Shown here: positions 41,806-50,398 of the stretch, piece after piece
How positions within the stretch are numbered: position 1 is the first letter of the stretch
Layout of the letters: every line of letters starts with the position of its first letter
Origin: an uncultured Phycisphaerales bacterium
GTDB lineage: Bacteria > Planctomycetota > Phycisphaerae > Sedimentisphaerales > Anaerobacaceae
DNA: 64,000 nt
Assembly (NCBI GenBank): GCA_937927975.1
Contig: CALEZT010000073.1
Coordinates: forward strand, 25,202-89,201
Direction of reading: 5' to 3'
The notes under the pieces: model-generated
Seen by the model: the letters and a program-made list of their open reading frames with translations, nothing else
What the model was told of the DNA's origin: nothing
Database searches by the model: none
Made by a program: the position numbers and the translations under genes

Positions 41806-43563
41806 ATGACCGGAGATGACCTGGAGAAATACTCGTCGGCGGTGACGCTGTCGGACATGGAGTTGTTCGTTTTTCCCGAGCTGATCTACAGCCTGGTGCT
41901 GGCGAACATCATGAGTCCTGTGATTTGGAAGTGGCGGCAGCACGAGTCGTTCCAAAAGCTCGCGGGCAAGAGCAGTTACCGTCGGCTCATGCGGATGCGG
42001 CAGTTCATCATGGACGAGTTCGATTTCAACCTCGACCTGGAGACCTGGGGCCTGACGAACCAGGCCACCGAGATCAAGCGGTTCGAGCGGTATCTGTCCC
42101 CTCAGCAGATCGCAGCCAGCAATGCGCTCTTCGGCTACGAGGGCGACAAGTACTACTACGACGTCGACATCCGCCGGCACTTCGGCCTGGACAAGTACAC
42201 GACCGACATCATCCCGTACTGGAAGACTGAGACGGTGGAAGCCATGGACGCTTTCCGGCTCAAGCCCGGCTACGGCAAGGCGGCGGGCGAGTGCGTCTCG
42301 CTGGCGACCCTGTACGCCGCGGCGGCCTTCATCGTTTGCGGCGTGCCCCTGGAGGACATCTTCGTGGTGCTGACGCCCCTGCACTCACAGAACTTCATCG
42401 ACCTGCAGGACGGCATCCTGACCAACAACCGCCGGCTCGTGACCAAGACCATGTGGTTCAACGGCACCGAGATCTCCAACAAAGCCCAGCGGGCCCTCCG
42501 CAACGAGCAGGTCACCGTGGTCGCCCACAACACCGGCGTCATCCACTGCCTCTACGACGACGCCACGATCGACCCGAAGGCGTACGAGCACTTCAAGACG
42601 CGCCTGGCCGGCTACCTCTCGACCGACCTGGACGTAACCGTCTTCGCCAGTTTCCTGCGGTCGGAGACCCGTTACCAGAAATACTTCCAACTGTGCCGGG
42701 ATTGTCACGGCCAGCCGCGGTTCATCCGGGCCGAGCTGCTCTACAGCTACGAACACGGCAGCCCGTTCAAGATCGGCGACGACACGCACGACAAGCTCCT
42801 GGCCGAGGTGGCCGACGAGGACTTCGTTCGGTTCGAACTGCCCGGGCGGATTCGCTGCGACCACCTCTGCGACTTGCTCAAGCAGAAGATCGACGTCCGC
42901 AGGCCCGAGGGCCGCGAGGCGCTGCGGAAGTTCCTGGAGCCGACGATTCCCGAGGCGGGCAAACTCGTCGATGACCTGCTGGACTTCGTGCACGTGGAGG
43001 CCCATCTTCCCGAGAGAAGCAAGAACTTCACAAACAGCCAGACCATCCGGATCTCGCCCGACTGGACCCGCGACCAGATTATCGACTACCTCCGCGGCAT
43101 CCGCTCGCAGAACGCGACCGCCGACCTGGCGTTCTACGCCTACCGCGACATGGAGAGCTGCGACTGGCGGCCCTTTTTGCAGGCGGCCGTCGAACGGAGC
43201 CCCATCTCGCTGGAGAAGACGAAGGAGATGTCTGTGTCCCAGGTCTACGACTGGCTTCAGGCGATGTCCGCAAGTTCGATCTACGACGGCAACCGCCTCG
43301 CCCAGCCGGATGAACTGGCCAACTACCTCACCGGCGACGGCCTGGAAAAGGCGATTTTGATGGCCAACGTCTTGCGGCACAGAGATCCGGATCAGGAACT
43401 GCACCTGGAAGTGGACAACAGCAGCATCCTCCTGCGGGCGGACCGGGATTACGAATTCACCTCCGCCAAGACCCTGCAAGGTCAGGTGGACATCAGCCCC
43501 GAAGGCCGGATCCACGTCGTCGCGAAGTCCTGTCCAGCGAAGGGCCAGCCGAGGCATTGGTGA
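41806..43563 (+). CDS. Large conserved-looking protein of unknown function, possible transglutaminase-like core
   Basis: 585 residues, not recognised. There is no signal peptide, so it is probably cytoplasmic. In the middle, GYGKAAGECVSLATLYAAAAF contains Cys163 at the start of a helix, 30 residues before His193 (LTPLHSQNFIDLQDG). This order and spacing recall transglutaminase/protease-fold Cys-His pairs, where a helix-leading Cys is followed by a strand His. The rest is mixed helix and strand; a four-cysteine site is not seen apart from CRDCHG near residue 303. The start is ATG 41806, with AGGA nine bases upstream. The function is open and the catalytic reading is a guess. Confidence 0.65.
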   Translation: MTGDDLEKYSSAVTLSDMELFVFPELIYSLVLANIMSPVIWKWRQHESFQKLAGKSSYRRLMRMRQFIMDEFDFNLDLETWGLTNQATEIKRFERYLSPQQIAASNALFGYEGDKYYYDVDIRRHFGLDKYTTDIIPYWKTETVEAMDAFRLKPGYGKAAGECVSLATLYAAAAFIVCGVPLEDIFVVLTPLHSQNFIDLQDGILTNNRRLVTKTMWFNGTEISNKAQRALRNEQVTVVAHNTGVIHCLYDDATIDPKAYEHFKTRLAGYLSTDLDVTVFASFLRSETRYQKYFQLCRDCHGQPRFIRAELLYSYEHGSPFKIGDDTHDKLLAEVADEDFVRFELPGRIRCDHLCDLLKQKIDVRRPEGREALRKFLEPTIPEAGKLVDDLLDFVHVEAHLPERSKNFTNSQTIRISPDWTRDQIIDYLRGIRSQNATADLAFYAYRDMESCDWRPFLQAAVERSPISLEKTKEMSVSQVYDWLQAMSASSIYDGNRLAQPDELANYLTGDGLEKAILMANVLRHRDPDQELHLEVDNSSILLRADRDYEFTSAKTLQGQVDISPEGRIHVVAKSCPAKGQPRHW

Positions 43564-44010
43564 TGACCTTGCGGATCAGCACCCGGCCTGGACTGGGACA
43601 CAGGCGGGTGGGTTTGCCTGCTGGACCGTGATGAAGCTCCTGCTGTGGATTGTGCCTGCCTTATTCCTCGGTTCTTCTCGGGAGTTCGGGGTATCCCCGC
43701 AACCGCCCCAGCGGCACGCCCGAGACGGTCGTGTAGGGGGAGTTTATCGCGTTGCGGCCTCCGGCTTGGACGCGAACAAAGCGTTCGCTTCTGCGACCGG
43801 ACGTTGTACGCAGGGGCGTGCAGGGTCCCTCCATGCTGGAGGCCGCAATGCGCCAAACTCCCGACGCGAAGCGTCGGAATCCGTATCCGTCGGGGCCCCA
43901 CAATTCCGTGAAGAGACTGTCTATTGGGGTCGGGGGTGCGAAAGGTCCCATTCGTCCTATGGGTCCAATGGGTCCTGTAGGACGAATGGGACTGATGCGA
44001 CGAATATGAT
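43564..44010. other. Intergenic region between convergent genes
   Basis: About 450 bases between the ends of the unknown gene and the nucleotide-sugar dehydrogenase. On the minus strand, 43661-43900 reads as a plausible but short coding stretch ending in PELPRRTEE, without a ribosome site or recognised family. I do not call it a gene. A palindrome is listed separately. Confidence 0.4.
43945..43992. repeat. Palindrome GTCCCATTCGTCCTA
   Basis: Two perfect 15-base inverted arms (43945-43959 and 43978-43992) around an 18-base loop, between convergent genes. It has no T tract. It may end transcripts from either side or be a dispersed repeat. Confidence 0.75.
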
Positions 44011-45663
44011 CTATGTCCGGTCGGCGGTTCCCTTGACTTCCTTCTTGAGCCGCTGGATGTGGCCTCGGCCGAGGGCTTTGACCTCGCAGCCCAACTGGAA
44101 GTACCGGCGGATCTTGTCGTCGGAGAGGATACCGAAGCAGTCGATCACCGCCAGCGGGGCGCCCGCCCATTTGACGACCTGGTCGGGGTCGAGAGCCAGG
44201 TAGGGCTCGTGCGGCACCGCCAGGATGACCGCCTCCGCTCCCTGGAGGGCCTTGGCGAGGTCCTTCTGGACGACTGAGTTCGTGAGGTGGTCCTGGTTGC
44301 GGAAGAACCGCGACCACGAGCTGTCTGGCGAGGGATAACTGTCCTGTTGCTCCAGCTCATACCAGTGGTCCACGTAGGGGTCGTGGATCCGCATCTCGGC
44401 GCCCATCTCGGTGAGCTTGCGGACGACCATCTCGCTTCCGCTGTAGCGGGTGTCGCCCACATCCTGGCGGTAGCTGGCGCCGCAGATCAGGACCTCGGCG
44501 CCCGCGATGTAGCGGCCCATGTTGCGAAGGGCGTCGCGGGTCAGTTCCGCCACGTGCAGGCCGCGGGTGTCGTTGATGTCGATCGCGGTCGGCGTGATCT
44601 TGAACACCTCGTCGCCGTCTTCGAAGCCCAGGATGTGCTTGTAGGCCCAGTAGCCCAGGCCGCCGTCTTTGGGCAGGCAGTAGCCGCCGACGCCGGGGCC
44701 GGGGAAGATCATGTTGTTGTGGGTGGGGCGCATCTTGATGGCCTGGATGACCTTGATGAGGTCCACGCCGTTGCGTTCGGCGAACAGGCTCCACTCGTTC
44801 AGGAAAGCCAGGATCGTCGCGCGATAGGAATTCTCGACGATCTTGGTGGTCTCGGACTCGATGGGCCGGTCCATGACGGTCAGCGGGAACTTCTCGGTGT
44901 TGAGCACTTCGGTGAGGAACTTGACCACGCGGCTGCGGGCCTCGGACGTGCAGCCGGAGCAGACCCGCCAGAAGTCGCGGATGCTGGAGACGTACTCGCG
45001 GCCGGGCATGACCCGCTCGAAACTGTGGCTCAGCAGGGGCACCGACTTGATCCCGCGATGGGCGAAGGCTTTCTTCATGATCGGCCAGGCGACGAACTCG
45101 GTCGTGCCGGGGGCGACGGTGGTCTCGATCAGGACCAGGCAGTGCGGCTCGATCTTCTCGCCGATCGTTCGCATCGTGGCCTCCAGGGCGCTCATCTCGG
45201 CCTCGCCGGTCTTCATGTTGCCCAGCTCCTGCTTGCTGTAGTCGCACTGGACGTCGACAACGACGCAGTCGGCCAGCTTGAGGCAGTCGCTGTTGTAGGT
45301 GGCGACCAGGGTCTTCTTGTCTTTGACGCAGCGGGCGATCATCGGATCGACGTGGGGGTCCTCCGCTTTCACGGGGGACTCGCCGCGGTTGAGCATGGGG
45401 ATCTTCCAGTAGCTGCGGCCGCTGGGCCGCTGGCAGCCGATGACGAACTTGGAGGGCTTGCCGGTCTTTTTGTCCACGGTGTCGGCGACGATGGCGGCCA
45501 TGACCGCCCCGACGAATCCGACGCCCATGACGACAACGATCTCCTTTCCCTCCTGGCGGGCGGTCCCGGCGAGAGCCTCGATGCGATGAAACTCCGCTTC
45601 ATAATCCTGGGGTTTGGGCAGCGGGAACTTCTCTCCTGTCGGACTCACTGAGTAGTCGCTCAT
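44011..45663 (-). CDS. UDP-glucose/GDP-mannose dehydrogenase family protein
   Basis: 550 residues, longer than the usual 430-450. The family oxidises nucleotide sugars twice with NAD to uronic acids. The NAD-binding VVVMGVGFVGAVMAAIVAD begins at about residue 43 after an N-terminal extension. ETTVAPGTTE, the ENSYRAT region and catalytic Cys329 in GGYCLPKDGG are conserved, and RQDVGDTRYSGSEMVV lies in the C-terminal domain. The product could feed surface polysaccharide or glycan synthesis. Which nucleotide sugar is used cannot be told. It has a GAGGTGAAAG ribosome site. Confidence 0.9.
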   Translation of the reverse strand: MSDYSVSPTGEKFPLPKPQDYEAEFHRIEALAGTARQEGKEIVVVMGVGFVGAVMAAIVADTVDKKTGKPSKFVIGCQRPSGRSYWKIPMLNRGESPVKAEDPHVDPMIARCVKDKKTLVATYNSDCLKLADCVVVDVQCDYSKQELGNMKTGEAEMSALEATMRTIGEKIEPHCLVLIETTVAPGTTEFVAWPIMKKAFAHRGIKSVPLLSHSFERVMPGREYVSSIRDFWRVCSGCTSEARSRVVKFLTEVLNTEKFPLTVMDRPIESETTKIVENSYRATILAFLNEWSLFAERNGVDLIKVIQAIKMRPTHNNMIFPGPGVGGYCLPKDGGLGYWAYKHILGFEDGDEVFKITPTAIDINDTRGLHVAELTRDALRNMGRYIAGAEVLICGASYRQDVGDTRYSGSEMVVRKLTEMGAEMRIHDPYVDHWYELEQQDSYPSPDSSWSRFFRNQDHLTNSVVQKDLAKALQGAEAVILAVPHEPYLALDPDQVVKWAGAPLAVIDCFGILSDDKIRRYFQLGCEVKALGRGHIQRLKKEVKGTADRT

Positions 45664-45747
45664 GTTCTTTCACCTCTTCACTCTTGCCTGTCTTGATCTG
45701 CCCCTCTCGGAGAAAGCGCCGGACTGTCCCACGCCGACCCGAGCCAT

Positions 45748-45987
45748 GTGCCAGTGTATCGGTCGCCGGCCCGCTGGCAAGGGGATTCTCGCATCGCAGG
45801 CATCGGGGGGACGGGGACACCGATCTGTGGCGTCACATCGTTGCAGATCGGCACAGGCTGGCGTGGCCATTACGACGGCCTTATCGACGACGTGAAGGTC
45901 TTCGACCGCGCGGTCTCGGTTGCAGAGGTCGCCTTCGCCGGGTCCACATGTCGCCTGCGGCCCCCCGAAAAAGAAGAAGGGCTGTGA
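45748..45987 (+). pseudogene. Fragment of a LamG/concanavalin-like domain
   Basis: The frame spells IGTGWRGHYDGLIDDVKVFD followed by RAVSVAEVA, the characteristic last two strands of a LamG domain (usually IDDVRIYNRALS). No start or earlier part of such a protein is present upstream, and the frame ends shortly after. It appears to be the remnant of a lost exported LamG gene. Confidence 0.6.
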
Positions 45988-46005
45988 ATCGAATTCACAG
46001 CCCTT
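45977..46005 (-). terminator. Perfect stem-loop terminator of the PEP-CTERM-like gene
   Basis: A 13-base perfect stem (AAGGGCTGTGAAT and its complement) with a 3-base loop. It lies 30 bases after the stop of the gene at 46035-46727. On the minus strand it is followed by a T-rich stretch (CTTCTTTTTC), as in intrinsic terminators. Confidence 0.85.
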
Positions 46006-46034
46006 GAAGAAACCAAGCCTCTGCAGAAAGCGAA

Positions 46035-46727
46035 TTACAGGGCTCTGCGTTTGCGAAGCAGGCCGACCAGGCCGGTGCCCAGACCGCCGAGCAGGATGGC
46101 GCCCGGAGCCGGGACGACCGACAACTGACCCCACAGCAGCGTGCTGTTCGTTCCGTTCTCGGGCGACACGAACTGATTCTGAATGTTGGCGCTATCCGGG
46201 CCGAAACCCAGGATGGTCAACCAGTAGATGCGTCCGTCGACAACGAAAGACGTACTGCCAAGACTGCTCGGGAAATCGATGATGTCGTCCACCATGCCGG
46301 GCTTATTGAGGGTCTCATCGATCTGGACGGTCACGGTGAAGGTATGATTATTGATCTCACTGCCGAAGTCCAAGTCGAGCTTGATCGTCAGGTCAACCGC
46401 GCTGGCCGCAGTCCCGCTGGCAATCGGGTTGTTGAAGTGCGTGAGCTGTCCGATCTCGAAGGGCGTCTCAAGCGCGACAGGGAACGCCGCGGGAGCGGAG
46501 CCCGTGAAGCCCAAACCGCTCTGGCCGCCACCCTCATACTCCGTGCCCCAACGGACCTGGTCCTCTACGGTGTTCCCGTAGGCGACAGCGTCCGTGGGGT
46601 AACTGATGTTGGTTCCGCCCACCGGATTGCTCCAGTCGCCATCGACCGCAAACACATCAATCGCGCTGGCTGTGTTGACCGCGGTGAGCAACGCTACCGC
46701 AAGAAGTGTTGAAACTGCAAATTTCAT
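46035..46727 (-). CDS. Exported PEP-CTERM-like protein with a choice-of-anchor-K-type domain
   Basis: 230 residues. The signal peptide (residues 1-22, MKFAVSTLLAVALLTAVNTASA) opens a beta-rich domain. GDWSNPVGG, QVRWGTEYEGGGQSGLGFTG and LTHFNNPIASG resemble the choice-of-anchor K family. The C-terminus is VPAPGAILLGGLGTGLVGLL plus RKRRAL: a motif, a transmembrane stretch and an arginine-rich tail. This is the planctomycete form of a PEP-CTERM sorting signal, so the protein is probably cut and anchored to surface polymer by an exosortase. GGAGGAGGT lies upstream. It has its own strong promoter, a long leader and a terminator, as expected for an abundant protein. Confidence 0.88.
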   Translation of the reverse strand: MKFAVSTLLAVALLTAVNTASAIDVFAVDGDWSNPVGGTNISYPTDAVAYGNTVEDQVRWGTEYEGGGQSGLGFTGSAPAAFPVALETPFEIGQLTHFNNPIASGTAASAVDLTIKLDLDFGSEINNHTFTVTVQIDETLNKPGMVDDIIDFPSSLGSTSFVVDGRIYWLTILGFGPDSANIQNQFVSPENGTNSTLLWGQLSVVPAPGAILLGGLGTGLVGLLRKRRAL

Positions 46728-47081
46728 TCTCTGTACCTCCTCCACACAAAAACCACGAAAGAATCGTTCGTTCTTCACCGCGGGGAACTCCCCGCAGGAA
46801 ACGTTCAAGACAAATCGACTAGATCAACCGAAAAACATGCTCCAGATCCCACCTCCTTTCCGAACGCCGTCAACCACGACTTCCTGGCCCCCGCTATCAG
46901 GCGTCCCGATACAATCCATTTGACCGCTACCGGTCTTGTTTCACCGCCACTCCTTTGTTCATGACGTCGTCCATGCCAATGGCTAAACCCACACACACAT
47001 CACGCAACTTCAATGTCCCGCAAGACCGAAATCTTGCACGGCACTGAACTGGTGTAGGTTTCCTCCATGAAGACTCGCTCA
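46728..47081 (-). other. Long 5' leader of the PEP-CTERM-like gene
   Basis: About 340 bases lie between the promoter and the start codon. On the minus strand they include a GCAAGA-TCTTGC hairpin (about 47019-47036) and, near the gene, GCGGGGA...TCCCCGC (about 46779-46797). A weaker hairpin followed by GGTTTTTGTG lies close to the ribosome site. No known riboswitch consensus was recognised. The leader could regulate expression through RNA structure. Confidence 0.4.
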
Positions 47082-47111
47082 GTATACCCGATTGTCAACT
47101 CCTTTGTCAAC
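47082..47111 (-). promoter_or_regulatory. Strong candidate promoter of the PEP-CTERM-like gene
   Basis: On the minus strand a perfect TTGACA (47106-47111), an 18-base spacer and TATACT (47082-47087). A second TTGACA lies within the spacer. Confidence 0.65.
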
Positions 47112-47328
47112 CCTAGATGATACTGAAATCTTTATAGGCGGTTCATCAATTCTGTGGTACGAGGGCTCAGAGTCTCGCAACCGTCGACGCCGGGGGATTC
47201 TCCATCGGTCGGACTGCGGGGGCTTCAACGCAATCGGTGTTGTCCGTCTTGAGGGGAGGCTGAATCGTAAGTGCTTATGCGTTCGATATTTAGTCGCTGT
47301 CCATTCTTCGAAGGTCGGCGCGTTCCAA

Positions 47329-47413
47329 CGGAGCAGGAGGGATTCGAACCCCCGTTACCTTTCGGTAAAACGGTTTTCAAGACCGTCGCTTTAAGCCACT
47401 CAGCCACTGCTCC
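47329..47413 (-). tRNA. tRNA-Ser (anticodon TGA)
   Basis: 85 bases. The acceptor stem GGAGCAG/CTGCTCC is perfect. The anticodon loop is CTTGAAA with anticodon TGA between paired ACGGT and ACCGT arms. The long variable arm (TTTACCGAAAGGTAA) is the class II mark of tRNA-Ser, and the T loop reads GGTTCGAATCCC. The discriminator is G and no CCA is encoded. Confidence 0.95.
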
Positions 47414-47506
47414 GGCACGCCAGGTTCCGAGAATTTTCTCAGCGGAGGGCGGACCCTGGCAGCCATCGCTTCACTGTACACGACCCCGGTCGGGATCGCA
47501 AGGGCA

Positions 47507-48805
47507 TCATGGTCTGCGCCAGTCCATCAGGCATTCGATGGCGTCGGGCGCGAACACAGGGATTCCTTTGCGGTCCTGCACGTCCTTGCGTTCTGCGAAG
47601 GAGTCGTCGATGAAGATGGCGTCGGCGTGACGGATTGTCTCGGACTTGCGCTGGCCCGAGCGCAGATGCGTGACCTCGTCGAAAAGTCCCTGGAGACGCG
47701 TCTGCTTGAGGACCTTCCGCACCGATCCGGCGTGTCGAGTCACCAAGTGGATGGCGATCCCGCGATTGACGCACTGATAGAGGAACGCCACCGCTTCGGT
47801 GTTGACGAGTCCTCCGCAAATCAGGCAGTCGTCCAGGTCGATGTACACGTGGCGGTAGGGAAGATCGACGCGGAAGCGGTTCGTCAAGGCGCGATCGACC
47901 TCGATCGGGAACTCGTTCCTCAAGATGGAGACGTCGAAGCCCATCGCGTCATAGACGCTCAGCATCGCCAGATTGACCCCGAGATTCCGGTGCAAAGCCA
48001 TAGTTCCCGCGACCCGAGGCGCGATCTCCAGCAGCGTCATTTCTCCGTCATGGCTTTCCTTGAGCTGGAAGAACCATACGCCGCGGAACGGCAGGCGGGC
48101 ATGGATGGTCTGCGCGAGGGTTCGAAAGACGTCGCCTTCGACGCGCCGGCCGTGAACGCTGATCCCGTTCTGAATCCGCAGCCGTTGCCTCGCTCCCGCG
48201 AACAGGAGGCTTCCATGGCGGTCCGTGAAGCAATCGATCGTGTACTCCTTGCCCGGCAGGTATTCCATGGCCAGCAGGTCCTTCTCGCGTGCCAGGAAGA
48301 ACTGCGCCTCCTCGGGCGATTCCGCGACGCGGGTCCCCCGGGAACCGTAGCTGCAATCGGGCTTCAGGAAGATCGGCCAGCGAGGGACGTCGGCGAGGTT
48401 GTGGTGCAATTCGGGAACTCTCACGATCTCTGCGAACCGCTCGTAGGTCGCGCGCTTCGAGTGACAGACGCGACAGGTTTCCCGAGGCGAACCGATGACC
48501 TGGCACGAAAGTCGGTCCTGATGGTCGGCCAACGCCAACGCGACGCTGTCCATGGCGGGAAAGAGATAATCGATTCCGCGACTGCGGACGAGGGCGTTCA
48601 TCGCGTCGAGGAATCCGGGGTCTGTGACGCGAGGCAGGCCGTCGACGTAGTTTCGGTAGAGATACTTGCCGTGGTTGGAGGGCGTGCTCGACGCGCCGTG
48701 CAGCTCGACGTGGGTGTCCCCGGCCAGGGAGCGGAACACTTCGAGTCCCACTTCAGACCCGCAGGGGAAGACCAGAACTCTCGCTTTCGCTCTGGGCTGT
48801 GTCAT
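47507..48805 (-). CDS. ATP-grasp ligase fused to a HAD-like domain
   Basis: 432 residues. The N-terminal 300 residues look like a CarB-type ATP-grasp enzyme. VLVFPCGSEVGLEVFRSL opens the pre-ATP-grasp fold, FLKPDCSYGSRGTRV is the ATP-binding loop, and LLEIAPRVAGT carries a metal-binding acid. The last 115 residues begin VYIDLDDCLI, with the HAD motif acids D323 and D325, and continue with VTRHAGSVRKVLKQ and FIDDSFAERKDV. It may make a carbon-nitrogen bond to an unknown substrate while the HAD part removes a phosphate; this is inference. It starts 17 bases after the zinc-ribbon membrane gene and is cotranscribed with it. ATG 48805 has GGGAG upstream. Confidence 0.82.
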   Translation of the reverse strand: MTQPRAKARVLVFPCGSEVGLEVFRSLAGDTHVELHGASSTPSNHGKYLYRNYVDGLPRVTDPGFLDAMNALVRSRGIDYLFPAMDSVALALADHQDRLSCQVIGSPRETCRVCHSKRATYERFAEIVRVPELHHNLADVPRWPIFLKPDCSYGSRGTRVAESPEEAQFFLAREKDLLAMEYLPGKEYTIDCFTDRHGSLLFAGARQRLRIQNGISVHGRRVEGDVFRTLAQTIHARLPFRGVWFFQLKESHDGEMTLLEIAPRVAGTMALHRNLGVNLAMLSVYDAMGFDVSILRNEFPIEVDRALTNRFRVDLPYRHVYIDLDDCLICGGLVNTEAVAFLYQCVNRGIAIHLVTRHAGSVRKVLKQTRLQGLFDEVTHLRSGQRKSETIRHADAIFIDDSFAERKDVQDRKGIPVFAPDAIECLMDWRRP

Positions 48806-48821
48806 GTCACGCTCCCGTCTT

Positions 48822-49184
48822 TCAGCCCAGGGGCAGCCCCAGGGCCTTGACCTGTTCGATGACCCGCGCATAGGTGTCGACCATGAGATAGAAGACCGCC
48901 AGGGTCAGTCCGATAACCGCCACGGTGATGCCCAGCTTCGTCCCAGGCTTGTAGCGGGGATTCAGCCAGACCAGCGGCAGGGCCAGCGGGCCCAGAAACA
49001 TCACCGCCGCGATCAGTGTGGACGTGGAGAAGTACCATTGCGCCGGTCGAGCAGGGCGTTGGCGGTCCAGGAACTCGCCGCAATAGCGGCATTTGATCGC
49101 CTCTGTTTGGATCTGCTCGGCGCAGAAGGGGCACTTCTTGGTCTCTCGAATCTCGGTCTTCTGTTCCAACAGCGCGGTTTCCAC
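48822..49184 (-). CDS. Zinc-ribbon membrane protein
   Basis: 120 residues. A small zinc ribbon with C18, C21, C32 and C35 (CPFC...CRYCGE) near the N-terminus is followed by two transmembrane segments (about residues 53-73 and 86-104). The start is GTG 49184 with GGAGG upstream. It is the first gene of a pair with the ATP-grasp/HAD gene. Similar zinc-ribbon membrane proteins occur widely with no assigned function. Confidence 0.75.
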   Translation of the reverse strand: METALLEQKTEIRETKKCPFCAEQIQTEAIKCRYCGEFLDRQRPARPAQWYFSTSTLIAAVMFLGPLALPLVWLNPRYKPGTKLGITVAVIGLTLAVFYLMVDTYARVIEQVKALGLPLG

Positions 49185-49254
49185 GGCCGATTACCTCCAG
49201 TACGGTCCCCATGCGCAGGGGCCTACCTCTTCATCGACCGTTTTCCGCAGGCGG

Positions 49255-50235
49255 TTAACGGGACCGCGGGCCCTGTCGGTTCATCTCTTCGATGACTTGT
49301 CGGGTTCTGTCGGCGGTCCAGTCCGCCGGGCGGTCGCCTTCCAGATGGGCCTCCATGTCCTGGACGGTCGGCGTCGGGGTGGGGACCCCGCCCCGCGGGA
49401 CTTCCACCTTCGCGATCCAGCATACCGCGTTGAGCATCAGCTTGCGGAAGTCGTTCTGGGCGTAGACCCAGTGGGTGTGGCCGCCGGTGCAGCCGAAGCC
49501 GCGACCGCCGTCGGAACGCTCGTACGCCCACGCCACGTGCTCGGCCATTCCCTTGCGGGCGCGCACGGTCGGATTGCCGCTGTGGGGGCCGTCCGGGCCG
49601 GTGCGCGTGCCGTCGGGGGGGACCGCGGTCAGGATCGGCGTCACGCCCTCGGCATCCGGTCGGAACCGCATGTGATAGTACCACTCGTCATGAATGGCGA
49701 ACGGTTTGACGCCGCGGGTGATCGGGTGGTCCGGCAGGGCTCTGAATTCGGCCCGCCAGGAAGGGTTCACCGACCAGTGTTGCTCGTAGTAGCCGCCGAT
49801 CCAGTCGAGGAGGTACTTGCCGTATGAGTCGCCGGGGTCGAGAGCATAGTGGAGAAACGCGATTCCCACGCCCTTTCGGGCCAGTGCGTCCAGGGCCTTC
49901 CAGTTCGATTCGGAGCCCAGCAGGCTGTTCCCATCGCAGGCAATCACGATCGCAGCGGCGTTTTCGAGGGTCTTGAGGTCCCTGGGCCAGCCGCCTTCAA
50001 GGACGATTGCTTCGATCTCGCGCACATTCTCGTTGAGGATGCGGGCCAGGAGTTTGCAGTCGGCGGTGTAGGCGTGTCCGCTCCAGCCGTGGCTTTGACT
50101 GCCCGGCAGAAAGACCACTCGCCTGGCGGAGCGACTTCCCTCGGGGTTCCCCGCCTCCGCCCCGACTCCCGAGACGACGGCGCCTGAAAGCAGGATTACC
50201 ATCGACAACCACCACCCCATGGTCTTGCCGTTCAT
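49255..50235 (-). CDS. ThuA-domain exported protein
   Basis: 326 residues. After a signal peptide (residues 1-27) comes a ThuA domain: VVFLPGSQSHGWSGHAYTADC, IVIACDGNSLLG, GGYYEQHWSVNP, HPITRGVKPFAIHDEWYYHM and FGCTGGHTHWVYAQ. ThuA proteins resemble class I glutamine amidotransferase folds and act in trehalose or other sugar use. In planctomycetes they are abundant, exported and often near DUF1080 genes, as here. The start 50235 has GGAGGT upstream; the frame extends to 50295. It is divergent from the glycoside-hydrolase-like gene. Confidence 0.9.
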   Translation of the reverse strand: MNGKTMGWWLSMVILLSGAVVSGVGAEAGNPEGSRSARRVVFLPGSQSHGWSGHAYTADCKLLARILNENVREIEAIVLEGGWPRDLKTLENAAAIVIACDGNSLLGSESNWKALDALARKGVGIAFLHYALDPGDSYGKYLLDWIGGYYEQHWSVNPSWRAEFRALPDHPITRGVKPFAIHDEWYYHMRFRPDAEGVTPILTAVPPDGTRTGPDGPHSGNPTVRARKGMAEHVAWAYERSDGGRGFGCTGGHTHWVYAQNDFRKLMLNAVCWIAKVEVPRGGVPTPTPTVQDMEAHLEGDRPADWTADRTRQVIEEMNRQGPRSR

Positions 50236-50313
50236 CTTTGTACCTCCAAGAAGAGTCTTTGCGGCAAGAGTAGCATCGGGCCCGAGAGTACGCAAGTCTC
50301 TGTTCCCTGAGGC

Positions 50314-50341
50314 TTGCAGTGGAGGAACGAATCGCTACGAT
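50314..50341 (+). promoter_or_regulatory. Candidate promoter of the large gene at 50399
   Basis: TTGCAG (50314-50319), a 16-base spacer and TACGAT (50336-50341), about 55 bases before the start. Confidence 0.4.
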
Positions 50342-50398
50342 AGCGGCAGTTCGTCGTGGGATCAAGGTCGATGACCACATCGCGAAAGGGTCAGGCGT

